13,198 bases of DNA from an uncultured Veillonella sp. (GCF_900545205.1 NZ_UQYC01000056.1:1-13198), one strand, 5' to 3'. Positions 1 to 6,162 are shown, counted from the stretch's first letter. Notes: generated from the letters alone by a model not told the origin. Numbers and translations: made by a program.

Positions 1-45
1 ATAGCGAATATACTTATACAAAATGTTATTCGGTGTATATAACAT
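1..45 (-). CDS. Possible start of a further small gene, cut by the window edge
   Basis: On the minus strand an ATG (positions 45-43) opens a frame that stays open for 15 codons to the window edge, reading MLYTPNNILYKYIRY. It is preceded by GGAG with a 6-base spacer (GGAGTCTATTATG), a good ribosome-binding geometry. It lies 47 bases downstream of the previous gene's stop, as expected for the next member of the same immunity-like cluster. Too little is visible to assign a family, and a chance open stretch is possible in DNA this AT-rich. Confidence 0.35.
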   Translation of the reverse strand, partial: MLYTPNNILYKYIRY

Positions 46-92
46 AATAGACTCCACATATAAGTCATGCTAGCAAAATCATGGAAAATATA

Positions 93-452
93 TCATCCAT
101 CTATGGCAAAATAATGTAAATCTTTGAATTCATCATCCCAAAATGTAAAAGAAAAGATATGGGTATCATCAAAGGTTTGCTCGCAATAGGTTACAGCATC
201 ACGTTCTGGTTCAATAATAGGCATACCAATGCGTGATTTCATGTCATCAATAGTTATATCACCATACCAATCTCGTATTTCGTTATAAATGAAAGTTACA
301 ATTGCATCTATATTTTTATGGTAATTAACAGCTAATAGCTTTGCCGTATCTAAATTAGTATCTGTTGGTTTCTCATCCCAGCAAAACTGTATTCCTTCAT
401 AGAATATGGTATATTGCCTTAACTGTTCATCATAAATTACAGGATTAATCAT
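93..452 (-). CDS. Small acidic protein of unknown family, immunity-like
   Basis: This encodes a 119-residue acidic cytosolic protein with no signal peptide or membrane segment. I do not recognise the family with certainty. The C-terminal pattern of aromatic and acidic residues ending FTFWDDEFKDLHYFAIDG recalls the end of DUF2262-type proteins, which is only a weak resemblance. Its ATG overlaps the last 8 bases of the upstream 139-residue gene, so translation of the two is probably coupled. It is the third gene of an ankyrin, 139-aa, 119-aa transcription unit. Small, acidic, single-domain proteins strung together in this way are typical of immunity genes in polymorphic-toxin loci. That role is inferred from context only. 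Confidence 0.8.
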   Translation of the reverse strand: MINPVIYDEQLRQYTIFYEGIQFCWDEKPTDTNLDTAKLLAVNYHKNIDAIVTFIYNEIRDWYGDITIDDMKSRIGMPIIEPERDAVTYCEQTFDDTHIFSFTFWDDEFKDLHYFAIDG

Positions 453-864
453 CGTTTGTACCCTTTACATAGCTTTCCATCTTCGGTCTTAAATCTAGTA
501 CGACTTCCCAATCATCTAATGATGGAGCCTTATGATGTGCAATAAATTCTTCTATAATCTGTAATGCCTCTTGAGGGCCTAGCTCATTTTTACCGTATAT
601 TATCGCACCCTGCTCACCATCATTAGTTACACTAAGCTCTATATGTAATAAATCGGTATCTTGATCACTACAAACTTGTACAAAGTTATACATTTTATTA
701 TCTATGGAAATTGCCTTTGCTGGAGAGATAACTACAAAATCCTGCTCTTGATTCTCAATAGCGTAGAGATTTTGCTCAACCTCATTCAATGTAATTCCTT
801 CATACTTATAGTTACCTACATCAATTGACCAGTCTGTATAAGTCTTCTCAACTGCATCTGCCAT
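445..864 (-). CDS. Small acidic hypothetical protein, immunity-like
   Basis: This encodes a 139-residue acidic protein, predicted cytosolic, of a family I cannot name. It starts at an ATG with GAGGAG six bases upstream. The sequence alternates short hydrophobic strands with acidic turns (DFVVISPAKAISI, LLHIELSV, GAIIYG) and is followed by a helix (PQEALQIIEEFIAHHK), consistent with a compact alpha/beta fold. It begins 28 bases after the ankyrin gene stop and its own stop overlaps the next start, so it is the middle gene of a three-gene operon. An immunity or antitoxin-like role is a guess from the company it keeps. Confidence 0.8.
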   Translation of the reverse strand: MADAVEKTYTDWSIDVGNYKYEGITLNEVEQNLYAIENQEQDFVVISPAKAISIDNKMYNFVQVCSDQDTDLLHIELSVTNDGEQGAIIYGKNELGPQEALQIIEEFIAHHKAPSLDDWEVVLDLRPKMESYVKGTNDD

Positions 865-892
865 ATGTATCTCCTCAACTTTACAATATACA

Positions 893-1954
893 TTAGAATA
901 AGGTCTCTAATTGACTTGACATATCTGCTATAAACTCATCAAACTTACAAAGCTCTCGTAACTCTTGATGCTCTATATCATAACAACTGATCTTTTTAGA
1001 CTTAGGATCCCATACAATTTGCCAATCATTATACTCGCCTAGCTCTTTAGATAGTCGTAATAGTTTACGACGACCCAATTTAAACGGAACTGTATCAAGT
1101 AAAGGTAAAAACTCAACGGATATAAAATCAGAGTCTGGTAATTCAAAGTAAAGATTATCTTCCTCTAAAAACGATACTAACACTTTTGGTAATTTAAAGG
1201 GTTTTAATTGATCCATTTTATTTTGTTTATCATGGTACTCCGTAGGCTCTAATGTTTTAAAGTACTCCGCCATTTCCATATCGCCACGTTCAATGGCAAT
1301 GCTATAAGGACGCATACCATCCTTTTCTGTAATGGTCACATCCGCACCATGTTCTACCAAATATTTGCACATCTGTAAGTCTACATAACGAGCAGCTACA
1401 CATAATGGGGTTGGCTTAAAAGGATACACAGAATCAGGCTTATTGTAATTAATATCTACACCATTATGAATAAAGAAATCTAGAACCTCATAATTGTTCT
1501 CTGTTATGGCATTTCTGAAAGCTTTACCGCCATATTTTTGTACTGTATGGCCTAAGTCATGAATCCGTTGTAAGTTCTCATATTTCTTGCCATATAAAGC
1601 AGCCTGAAATGCATCTACATCAACAGAGTTCAAGGCATGAATATTAGCACCATGATTCACAACATAATCTATTACCTTTTGATCAGCATACCGTACAGCT
1701 AATAAGAAACTTGGATTTTCTTCATAATTTAAATCTGCTCCATGTTCAACTAACCATTGAACACTAGGAAAACAGTTCATTACTAATGCTAATTCTAGTG
1801 GGGAATACTCACTGTACTTCCCCAATTGTATAGGTTTATGAATATCCCATCCCTCTGCTAATGCATTTTCTAAAGCTACGATATTGCCTTTTACGATATC
1901 TATTACTATTTCAGATACAGATTCGAACGTACCCAAATCCTTTAACTCTATCAT
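893..1954 (-). CDS. Ankyrin-repeat protein with SUKH-like C-terminal domain
   Basis: This encodes a 353-residue protein. The frame could be opened further upstream from a GTG at 1993, but the ATG at 1954 has GGGAG six bases upstream and is the likely start. Residues about 52-77, 82-106, 144-169, 182-207 and 216-236 are ankyrin repeats (for example TPLCVAARY...CKYLVEHGADVT). Residues about 250-353 form a separate domain. Its end (IVWDPKSKKISCYDIEHQEL followed by CKFDEFIADM) resembles the closing strands and helix of SUKH/SMI1-KNR4 proteins. Ankyrin repeats usually mediate protein binding, and both ankyrin and SUKH proteins are known immunity modules of polymorphic toxin systems. It is the first gene of an operon with two small acidic genes and has its own promoter region. 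The SUKH assignment is tentative; the ankyrin repeats are secure. Confidence 0.9.
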   Translation of the reverse strand: MIELKDLGTFESVSEIVIDIVKGNIVALENALAEGWDIHKPIQLGKYSEYSPLELALVMNCFPSVQWLVEHGADLNYEENPSFLLAVRYADQKVIDYVVNHGANIHALNSVDVDAFQAALYGKKYENLQRIHDLGHTVQKYGGKAFRNAITENNYEVLDFFIHNGVDINYNKPDSVYPFKPTPLCVAARYVDLQMCKYLVEHGADVTITEKDGMRPYSIAIERGDMEMAEYFKTLEPTEYHDKQNKMDQLKPFKLPKVLVSFLEEDNLYFELPDSDFISVEFLPLLDTVPFKLGRRKLLRLSKELGEYNDWQIVWDPKSKKISCYDIEHQELRELCKFDEFIADMSSQLETLF

Positions 1955-1977
1955 GTCTCTCTCCCAAGAACTATATT

Positions 1978-1992
1978 TTAAAATGATTATCA
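1978..1992 (-). promoter_or_regulatory. Weak Fur-box-like inverted repeat
   Basis: On the minus strand TGATAATCATTTTAA matches 12 of 14 arm positions of the 7-1-7 Fur motif TGATAATnATTATCA. It lies between the likely -10 box and the ribosome site of the ankyrin gene. In AT-rich DNA such a match can arise by chance, so this is only a candidate operator. Confidence 0.2.
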
Positions 1993-2000
1993 CTAATTAC

Positions 2001-2029
2001 ATTATATTACATTTATAAGTATGAGTGTA
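2001..2029 (-). promoter_or_regulatory. Candidate promoter of the ankyrin operon
   Basis: A perfect -10 hexamer TATAAT (2001-2006, minus strand) is preceded at 17 bases by TACACT, a poor -35. A promoter is expected here because a strong terminator lies immediately upstream and isolates the ankyrin operon from the flavoprotein gene. Confidence 0.35.
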
Positions 2030-2030
2030 T

Positions 2031-2061
2031 AGTAAAAGCCCTCCGCATAAGCGAAGGGCTT
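2031..2061 (-). terminator. Rho-independent terminator after the NimA-like gene
   Basis: Read on the minus strand, an 11-bp stem (AAGCCCTTCGC with GCGGAGGGCTT, one G-U pair) closes a TTAT loop and is followed by a short T-run (TTTTACT). It begins 6 bases after the stop of the flavoprotein gene. It is nearly the same hairpin as the one at 3274-3301. Confidence 0.85.
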
Positions 2062-2066
2062 AACTA

Positions 2067-2546
2067 TTATTTCTCTTGTACTTGTTTGCCACTCATATGT
2101 TCAATAGTAATTTCAAACATCTGTGTTGCTTTACCGTTCCGAGCAATTTGATCATCAGCTAATGCTTCATCAGGATAATATTTCATAGCAAATTCTTTTA
2201 ATCGAGCTATAGATTCTGGGCCGGCCTCTAATAAACGGCATCTCCCAAATAGTACTGCACTTTGTACATATGGGGCCCATGGTTCAGATTCATCAATACG
2301 CTCATCACCATATACTGTAAAACATACTTTATCCGAAGATTTTAATGCATCTACTTTATGACCAGCTTTGGCTCCATGAAAATAAATTTTCTGCGTTTCA
2401 TTATCATAAAAATAATTAATAGGAATAGCATACGGGTATCCATTATCACCATTCATGGCCAAAATACCACGACGATTAGACGTTAATAGTGCTTCCGTAG
2501 CAGCACGATCTATTTCATTTATCTTTTTACGAATTGGTTTAAACAT
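2067..2546 (-). CDS. Pyridoxamine 5'-phosphate oxidase-fold flavoprotein, NimA-like
   Basis: This encodes a 159-residue member of the split-barrel, FMN-binding pyridoxamine-phosphate-oxidase superfamily. It is closest in style to NimA-type 5-nitroimidazole-resistance proteins, which are usually about 155-165 residues. Visible hallmarks are RRGILAMNGDNGYPYAIPIN (residues about 25-44, first barrel strands), IYFHGAKAGHKVDALK (54-69, FMN phosphate region) and VCFTVYG followed by SAVLFGRCRLLE (74-107). It starts at an ATG with AGGAG seven bases upstream. It begins 15 bases after the stop of the PD-(D/E)XK-like gene, so the two are probably co-transcribed, and it ends at a strong terminator. Members reduce small nitro or heme-type substrates with FMN; the actual substrate cannot be read from the sequence. 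Confidence 0.92.
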   Translation of the reverse strand: MFKPIRKKINEIDRAATEALLTSNRRGILAMNGDNGYPYAIPINYFYDNETQKIYFHGAKAGHKVDALKSSDKVCFTVYGDERIDESEPWAPYVQSAVLFGRCRLLEAGPESIARLKEFAMKYYPDEALADDQIARNGKATQMFEITIEHMSGKQVQEK

Positions 2547-2561
2547 AATATGTCTCCTATT

Positions 2562-3200
2562 TTATTTACTAATCGTATTTACAAGATACATAAAAGTGCC
2601 ACTATTAGTATCATCAACTTTGGAGTATTCTTTCCAATGTATAGGATATATACCAGTTAATACTATCGGTGCTTCCATCCCACGCATTGTCCCTTTCCCT
2701 GTATTATCGGACCAATTCATGCATCCCGTTTTAATAGAACCATCATCAATAGAGAATTCAGCGTATGTACAATTTGCTTTTATAGGCGGCTTTAAATAAG
2801 ACATCTCACTAGTTATCTTAATAGTATAACCTTCAATAAAGTTACTACTCTTATCTCTAAACTCCTCTATACGCATTATATCTTTTAAATAGTTATAACA
2901 ACCTTGATCCTTAGCACCTTGCTCCTTCAATACATATACTTCATCATTTATATTTTTAATACATTTTTTTGTCGTATATTTAAGCTCAATAGGAATCCAT
3001 TTACCATCTAATATAACAAGAATATCAAGATGTAAATTAGGATTAAATTCAGGGACAAACTCTAGTCTTATATCACAATTTGGATATTCTTCTTTAATTA
3101 TCCATGCTAGGCTAAATTGAAAGTCTGCTTCTGAATGAAATATTGGTCGCCACTTACTCAGCTGGTTCATTATTTCATCAATATCTAAGGTTAATCCCAT
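2562..3200 (-). CDS. Stand-alone PD-(D/E)XK-like nuclease-fold protein
   Basis: This encodes a 212-residue protein. The N-terminal half carries a PD-(D/E)XK-type core: HSEADFQFSLAW (residues 22-33, with Glu24), then HLDILV (Asp59) and IPIELKYTTK (Glu72, Lys74). This is the D...ExK spacing of restriction-like nucleases. The C-terminal half (about 125-212) is not recognised. An ATG at 3221 lies in frame, but it has no ribosome site. The ATG at 3200 has GAGGT seven bases upstream and is chosen. The gene precedes the flavoprotein by 15 bases, giving a two-gene unit bounded by matched terminators. With no methylase or helicase beside it, it is not an ordinary restriction enzyme. It could be a decayed or auxiliary defence gene, or a nuclease-fold protein with another role. 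Confidence 0.85.
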   Translation of the reverse strand: MGLTLDIDEIMNQLSKWRPIFHSEADFQFSLAWIIKEEYPNCDIRLEFVPEFNPNLHLDILVILDGKWIPIELKYTTKKCIKNINDEVYVLKEQGAKDQGCYNYLKDIMRIEEFRDKSSNFIEGYTIKITSEMSYLKPPIKANCTYAEFSIDDGSIKTGCMNWSDNTGKGTMRGMEAPIVLTGIYPIHWKEYSKVDDTNSGTFMYLVNTISK

Positions 3201-3240
3201 ACCATATACCTCATTCAACATGATTTAACTACTTATGTTA

Positions 3241-3251
3241 ATTATATTATA
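3241..3251 (-). promoter_or_regulatory. Overlapping -10 boxes upstream of the PD-(D/E)XK gene
   Basis: Two overlapping TATAAT hexamers (3246-3251 and 3241-3246 on the minus strand) sit about 41 bases upstream of the chosen start and downstream of the preceding terminator, where a promoter is needed. No convincing -35 box is seen. Confidence 0.3.
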
Positions 3252-3273
3252 TTTCTATATATGTTTGTATCAT

Positions 3274-3301
3274 AAAAGCCCCTCGCAAAATGCGAAGGGC
3301 T
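3274..3301 (-). terminator. Rho-independent terminator after the 101-residue gene
   Basis: On the minus strand an 11-bp stem (AGCCCTTCGCA with TGCGAGGGGCT, one G-U pair) closes a three-base loop and is followed by TTTTATG. It lies 67 bases beyond the stop of the 101-residue gene. Sequence and design match the terminator at 2031-2061. Confidence 0.85.
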
Positions 3302-3367
3302 AACACTAATATACTTACTAACAAACTTATATTATTTAATCTATTCATTAAAATACTAGTGATTCTT

Positions 3368-3673
3368 TTAAAGATTTCCCTCAACTACTATAACAGATGT
3401 ATGTTGAAGTGCTTCCTTTATCCAAGCAATAAATGTGTTTAAAAACTCTTGCTCTTCTTTACTAAAATTTATAAGATCAACTTCAATATTATGAATTATT
3501 TTAATCCAGTCGTCTTGCTTAATCCAATTATCAAAGCATACATCAAAGCTATCTCTTTCAGTATTATCTGATGCATCTATAATAGGATACGCTTTAATAA
3601 AATAAGAAACTAAGATATCAAAATCTGGACTATAAACCCGCAATGGATCTCTATAATAATGCCAATCCTTCAT
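3368..3673 (-). CDS. Small acidic hypothetical protein, immunity-like
   Basis: This encodes a 101-residue acidic protein of unrecognised family, rich in aromatic residues (DWHYYRDPLRVYSPDF, then FDVCFDNWIKQDDWIKII). A C-terminal helix (SKEEQEFLNTFIAWIKEAL) ends in a short hydrophobic strand (TSVIVVEG). Single-domain proteins with this composition are common among toxin-immunity families, so that role is proposed from context. The ATG has no good ribosome site (GAGCAAG is the best nearby) and an in-frame stop lies eight codons upstream. The gene is followed by a strong terminator, so it is monocistronic or the last gene of the decayed cluster behind it. Confidence 0.7.
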   Translation of the reverse strand: MKDWHYYRDPLRVYSPDFDILVSYFIKAYPIIDASDNTERDSFDVCFDNWIKQDDWIKIIHNIEVDLINFSKEEQEFLNTFIAWIKEALQHTSVIVVEGNL

Positions 3674-3700
3674 ACTGGCTTGCTCTACGTGTAAATGTCA

Positions 3701-3740
3701 ATATAAGAATGTACAAAAATGATGATATAAGAATGTACAA
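3701..3740. repeat. 16-bp direct repeat, two copies 24 bp apart
   Basis: The string ATATAAGAATGTACAA occurs exactly at 3701-3716 and again at 3725-3740, separated by AAATGATG. It lies in the gap between two small minus-strand genes, in the leader of the 101-residue gene. It could be a slipped-strand duplication or a pair of binding sites. Confidence 0.8.
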
Positions 3741-3753
3741 TTATTTTAATACA

Positions 3754-4109
3754 CTATTCAATTACCAGCTCTACATAATCCCCATCTTCCTTATTGTATA
3801 CATGCTTATTTACGATTCCAAGTAGTTTCTGTATATCTTCCATATCTGAAGCCGAAAATTCCAAATAACAAGTCTCATCACTGGTATAATTCAAATCTTC
3901 ATAAAAATCCTGAATCGCCACATAAAATTTTTCTAAAACATCTTCCAATGGATATTGGGAAATATTCCTCGGACTATCTCCTTCTCCTAATTCTGGTTCT
4001 TGAACAAATTTTAATGAAGTAACAAAGCAATCACTTTTCATAAAATCGTCATACGTTTTATAGATATGTTCTGCTACCTTTTCGTAATCAGCTTTGTTAT
4101 ATTTTTCAT
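3754..4109 (-). pseudogene. Small immunity-like gene broken by a frameshift in an A-run
   Basis: The conserved-looking body is a 95-codon frame starting at an internal ATG at 4041 (MKSDCFVTSLKFVQ...). A perfect AAGGAGG ribosome site with a following ATG lies upstream at 4109, but translation from there reads only 11 codons before a TAG. If the five-A run at 4102-4106 had one more A, the same ATG would read MKKYNKADYEKVAEHIYKTY and then DDF, running straight into the downstream frame. That would give a 118-residue acidic protein. So the gene is frameshifted, or switched by the homopolymer, or the run is mis-sequenced. The family is not recognised. The internal ATG has no good ribosome site, so little product is expected in this state. 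Confidence 0.7.
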
Positions 4110-4220
4110 CTCAACCTCCTTAATGTGGTGTGAAAATTATCATTAGTCCCCTACAACTTCAAATTTACGTATCCACATAAATTTATATTTTGTACCATTT
4201 CAATATTATACAATTATTAC

Positions 4221-4571
4221 TTATTCGTTTTTCTTATAGTAACTGGGATAAAGAGGGTGTTCAAATACACCATCATCAATCATTTTCTCAATCTTCGATG
4301 GCAAATCAACTTTATGTACTTTTTTATAAAGAGCTGTGCTTAAACATTCAAATCCTCCTCCCGAAGAAATATCACCTAAAAAATTTTGAATTGCTTCTAT
4401 ATCGGGATAATGATCAGGATTATGTAGATAACGCATATATTCCTCTAAAACTCGTCTAATGTATAGAAAGTCTTTCAGGCTCATTGTTATTTTTTCCTTA
4501 TCAGAAATATTATTTAACCCATATTCAATTATGTCTTTTATATCTGCATATTTTCTCATATCTGAATTCAA
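4221..4571 (-). CDS. Small hypothetical protein, immunity-like, uncertain start
   Basis: This encodes about 116 residues from a TTG at 4571, or 112 from an ATG at 4559. I do not recognise the family. It is mostly helical at first (DIKDIIEYGLNNISDKEK, then LKDFLYIRRVLEEYMRYL). It then has a glycine-rich turn (GDISSGGGF) and an unusual tail (FEHPLYPSYYKKNE). The start is awkward. GGAG lies 10 bases before the TTG, but only 5 bases before an ATG at 4576 that is one base out of frame and stops at its third codon. One missing base between 4572 and 4576 would explain this and give a start MYLNSDMRKY. The gene may therefore carry a start-proximal frameshift like its neighbour. It sits among other small minus-strand genes of the accessory island. 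Confidence 0.6.
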   Translation of the reverse strand: MNSDMRKYADIKDIIEYGLNNISDKEKITMSLKDFLYIRRVLEEYMRYLHNPDHYPDIEAIQNFLGDISSGGGFECLSTALYKKVHKVDLPSKIEKMIDDGVFEHPLYPSYYKKNE

Positions 4572-4651
4572 TACATCTTTTCTCCAAATAAACCGAGAGT
4601 TTCATTAAATTTCTAATGAAATTATCTCCATAAATTTTGATTTCTCTTTGC

Positions 4652-4912
4652 TTAAAAATAAATACCATTATATAATTCCATAAACTCTTTAGCAAACTTT
4701 GCGATAAGTTCATGATCAAGTGTAGTAGCTAAGATTTCTTCACTATCATTAGCTGTTGATGTCCAAGATTTGCTGTTACAGAAACGCTATCGCATAAAGC
4801 ATTCGTAATTAAGGACTTCGGTCTATTCCCTTGTCATTAATACAACCGTCTCCTCAACAAATTCAAGTTAGCAAGTACACATTATATCAATAAGAACTTC
4901 ACGAATGTCCAT
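4652..4912 (-). pseudogene. Degraded coding remnant, C-terminus resembling PLD-like proteins
   Basis: Three coding-like minus-strand segments follow one another in different frames. First, MDIREVLIDIMCTC runs from an ATG at 4912, hits TAA, and continues LEFVEETVVLMTRE. Next, KSLITNALCDSVSVTANL lies in a second frame. Last, NSKSWTSTANDSEEILATTL, then DHELIAKFAKEFMELYNGIY, ends at a stop at 4652. At least one stop and two frameshifts interrupt it. The final segment, with SW, NDSEEIL and EF..LYN, resembles the C-terminal end of phospholipase-D-like (HKD) proteins, but no HKD motif is present, so that is tentative. It starts 6 bases after the SUKH gene stop. The codon-like composition makes decay more likely than chance. 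Confidence 0.5.
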
Positions 4913-4918
4913 TATTGG

Positions 4919-5389
4919 CTATTTAATTTGGTTATCAAGCTCAATACCCTGTTCCGCTAAACCAAAAACTAACTCCTTAAAACTTTCTGCAATAATTTCT
5001 AAATCATCAACCGATGTCACATATACATCATGTGGCAAAACAACAATTTTGTCTGTTTCCTTTAAAATACAAACTAAACTTCCATCACCTAAACCGCCAA
5101 TAGGAAAAACAGTATTATTTGATATGTTGCTTTCTTCGTCGTCGCTATAGTTTGCAATAAAAGCAGGGTATACACAACCTAATTCCTCTAAAGTGAAAAT
5201 CCATGGATCAACAAAATGGCAGCCACCAAATTCCTTGAGTAAATATCGATATTCTGACGGAATTGGTTCGAATTTGTTTTCAAACTCAGATATGTCTTTT
5301 TCGGACTCCGGGTGATATTTGCTGTGCGTGTCAGCCATAACGCTATAAGCTTTTCTTAGTAATTTAATCTCTGCTTTTGTTAATTCCAT
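4919..5389 (-). CDS. SMI1/KNR4 (SUKH) family protein
   Basis: This encodes a 156-residue cytosolic protein of the SUKH superfamily. Diagnostic stretches are EFENKFEPIPSEYRYLLKEF plus GG (residues 35-56, the classic IP..Y..LL..FGG motif). FPIGGLGDGSLVCI (95-108) is the central strand and glycine motif, and ESFKELVFGL (135-144) is the closing helix. Length is normal for the family. The ATG at 5389 has GGAGA about seven bases upstream. In bacteria SUKH proteins are widespread immunity proteins of polymorphic toxin and contact-dependent inhibition systems, and they often accumulate in arrays without their toxin. That fits the surrounding small-gene cluster. The cognate toxin cannot be inferred. 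Confidence 0.9.
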   Translation of the reverse strand: MELTKAEIKLLRKAYSVMADTHSKYHPESEKDISEFENKFEPIPSEYRYLLKEFGGCHFVDPWIFTLEELGCVYPAFIANYSDDEESNISNNTVFPIGGLGDGSLVCILKETDKIVVLPHDVYVTSVDDLEIIAESFKELVFGLAEQGIELDNQIK

Positions 5390-5471
5390 ATGCTTTCTCC
5401 AATCAATACGATGAATTATCTTTTGTTCACCTTATCCGCCTTTGAAAATCAGCCCAACAAACGGGAATTGG

Positions 5472-6119
5472 TTATCCTTTTCCGCAAGCTCCTTTTCCAA
5501 TATTGCCCTCAACATTATGATAAAATATCCGACACTTTTCCTGCGTAAATGCTTGCACAATTCCATTCAACTACTGAAAATCCATATTCTTTAATAAAAT
5601 CTTCAAATTCCTTTTTATCCCATTCTTAATACATCTTAAATCCTAAAATAGACATCAAACTTTTTATCATTTTTCTTTGCTTTCCCTCTTTCCATAGAAA
5701 AGTGGGGGCGAACAAAGTCCCATTAGGTTTTAACACCCTATATATTTCTTTCATCGCCTCATCCGGTTTAGGCATAATATGAAGTGCATTAGCAATTAAC
5801 ACACAATCAAATTTTTCATACGAATAGGATAATGCTACTGCATCGGCTGTTTCAAATGTAAGTTTTTCGTATTCCCCACGCTTTTTAGCTTCCTGAATCA
5901 TTTGCTCGGAGAAGTCTGTACCGATCCAACTTTTCGTATGCTTTGAAAGATTAAACGATAATTGTCCTGAGCCACAAGCAAGTTCAAGTACTTCCATGTC
6001 TTTATTCAAATGAGGACGAATGTATTCGCAAACTTTATCATATACTCCTTTGTCTTTTTTCATGAAAGGAGCATATAGCTTAGCAAATTTATCCCAAAAT
6101 TTTTATTGCTTTTATCAAT
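5472..6119 (-). pseudogene. Class I SAM-dependent methyltransferase, inactivated by several lesions
   Basis: The intact central frame (start 6063, stop 5626) has the SAM-binding motif I VLELACGSGQLSFNL, the acidic motif IGTDFS, DCVLIANALHIMPKP and EIYRVLKPNGTLFAPTF. Coding continues on both sides. Upstream, FWDKFAKLYAPF joins in frame, but a missing T in the T-run at 6096-6099 separates it from DKSNKN. The expected start is ATT at 6119, behind AAAGGAG, where ATG is likely ancestral. Downstream, the TAA at 5626-5628 interrupts KMY*EWDKKEFEDFIKEYGF. A further shift near 5550-5556 leads to AFTQEKCRIFYHNVEG and a stop at 5472. Restored, the protein would be about 215 residues, normal for a small class I methyltransferase. 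With a lost start, two indels and a nonsense codon it is a pseudogene. The substrate is unknown. Confidence 0.85.
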
Positions 6120-6162
6120 TATTTCAACGCTCCTTTAAATATAAAAATGATCCTATCAATCT

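Noticed and set aside
2455..2799. Plus-strand open frame across the flavoprotein/nuclease-like junction
   Set aside because: It overlaps two well-supported minus-strand genes with proper ribosome sites and has no recognisable protein features.
4600..4621. 8-bp inverted repeat TTTCATTA/TAATGAAA as a terminator
   Set aside because: The stem is entirely A/T apart from one G-C pair and lacks a T-run.
4525..4719. Minus-strand 64-codon frame
   Set aside because: It runs out of frame over the end of the degraded PLD-like remnant and the start of the next gene; its composition is non-coding.
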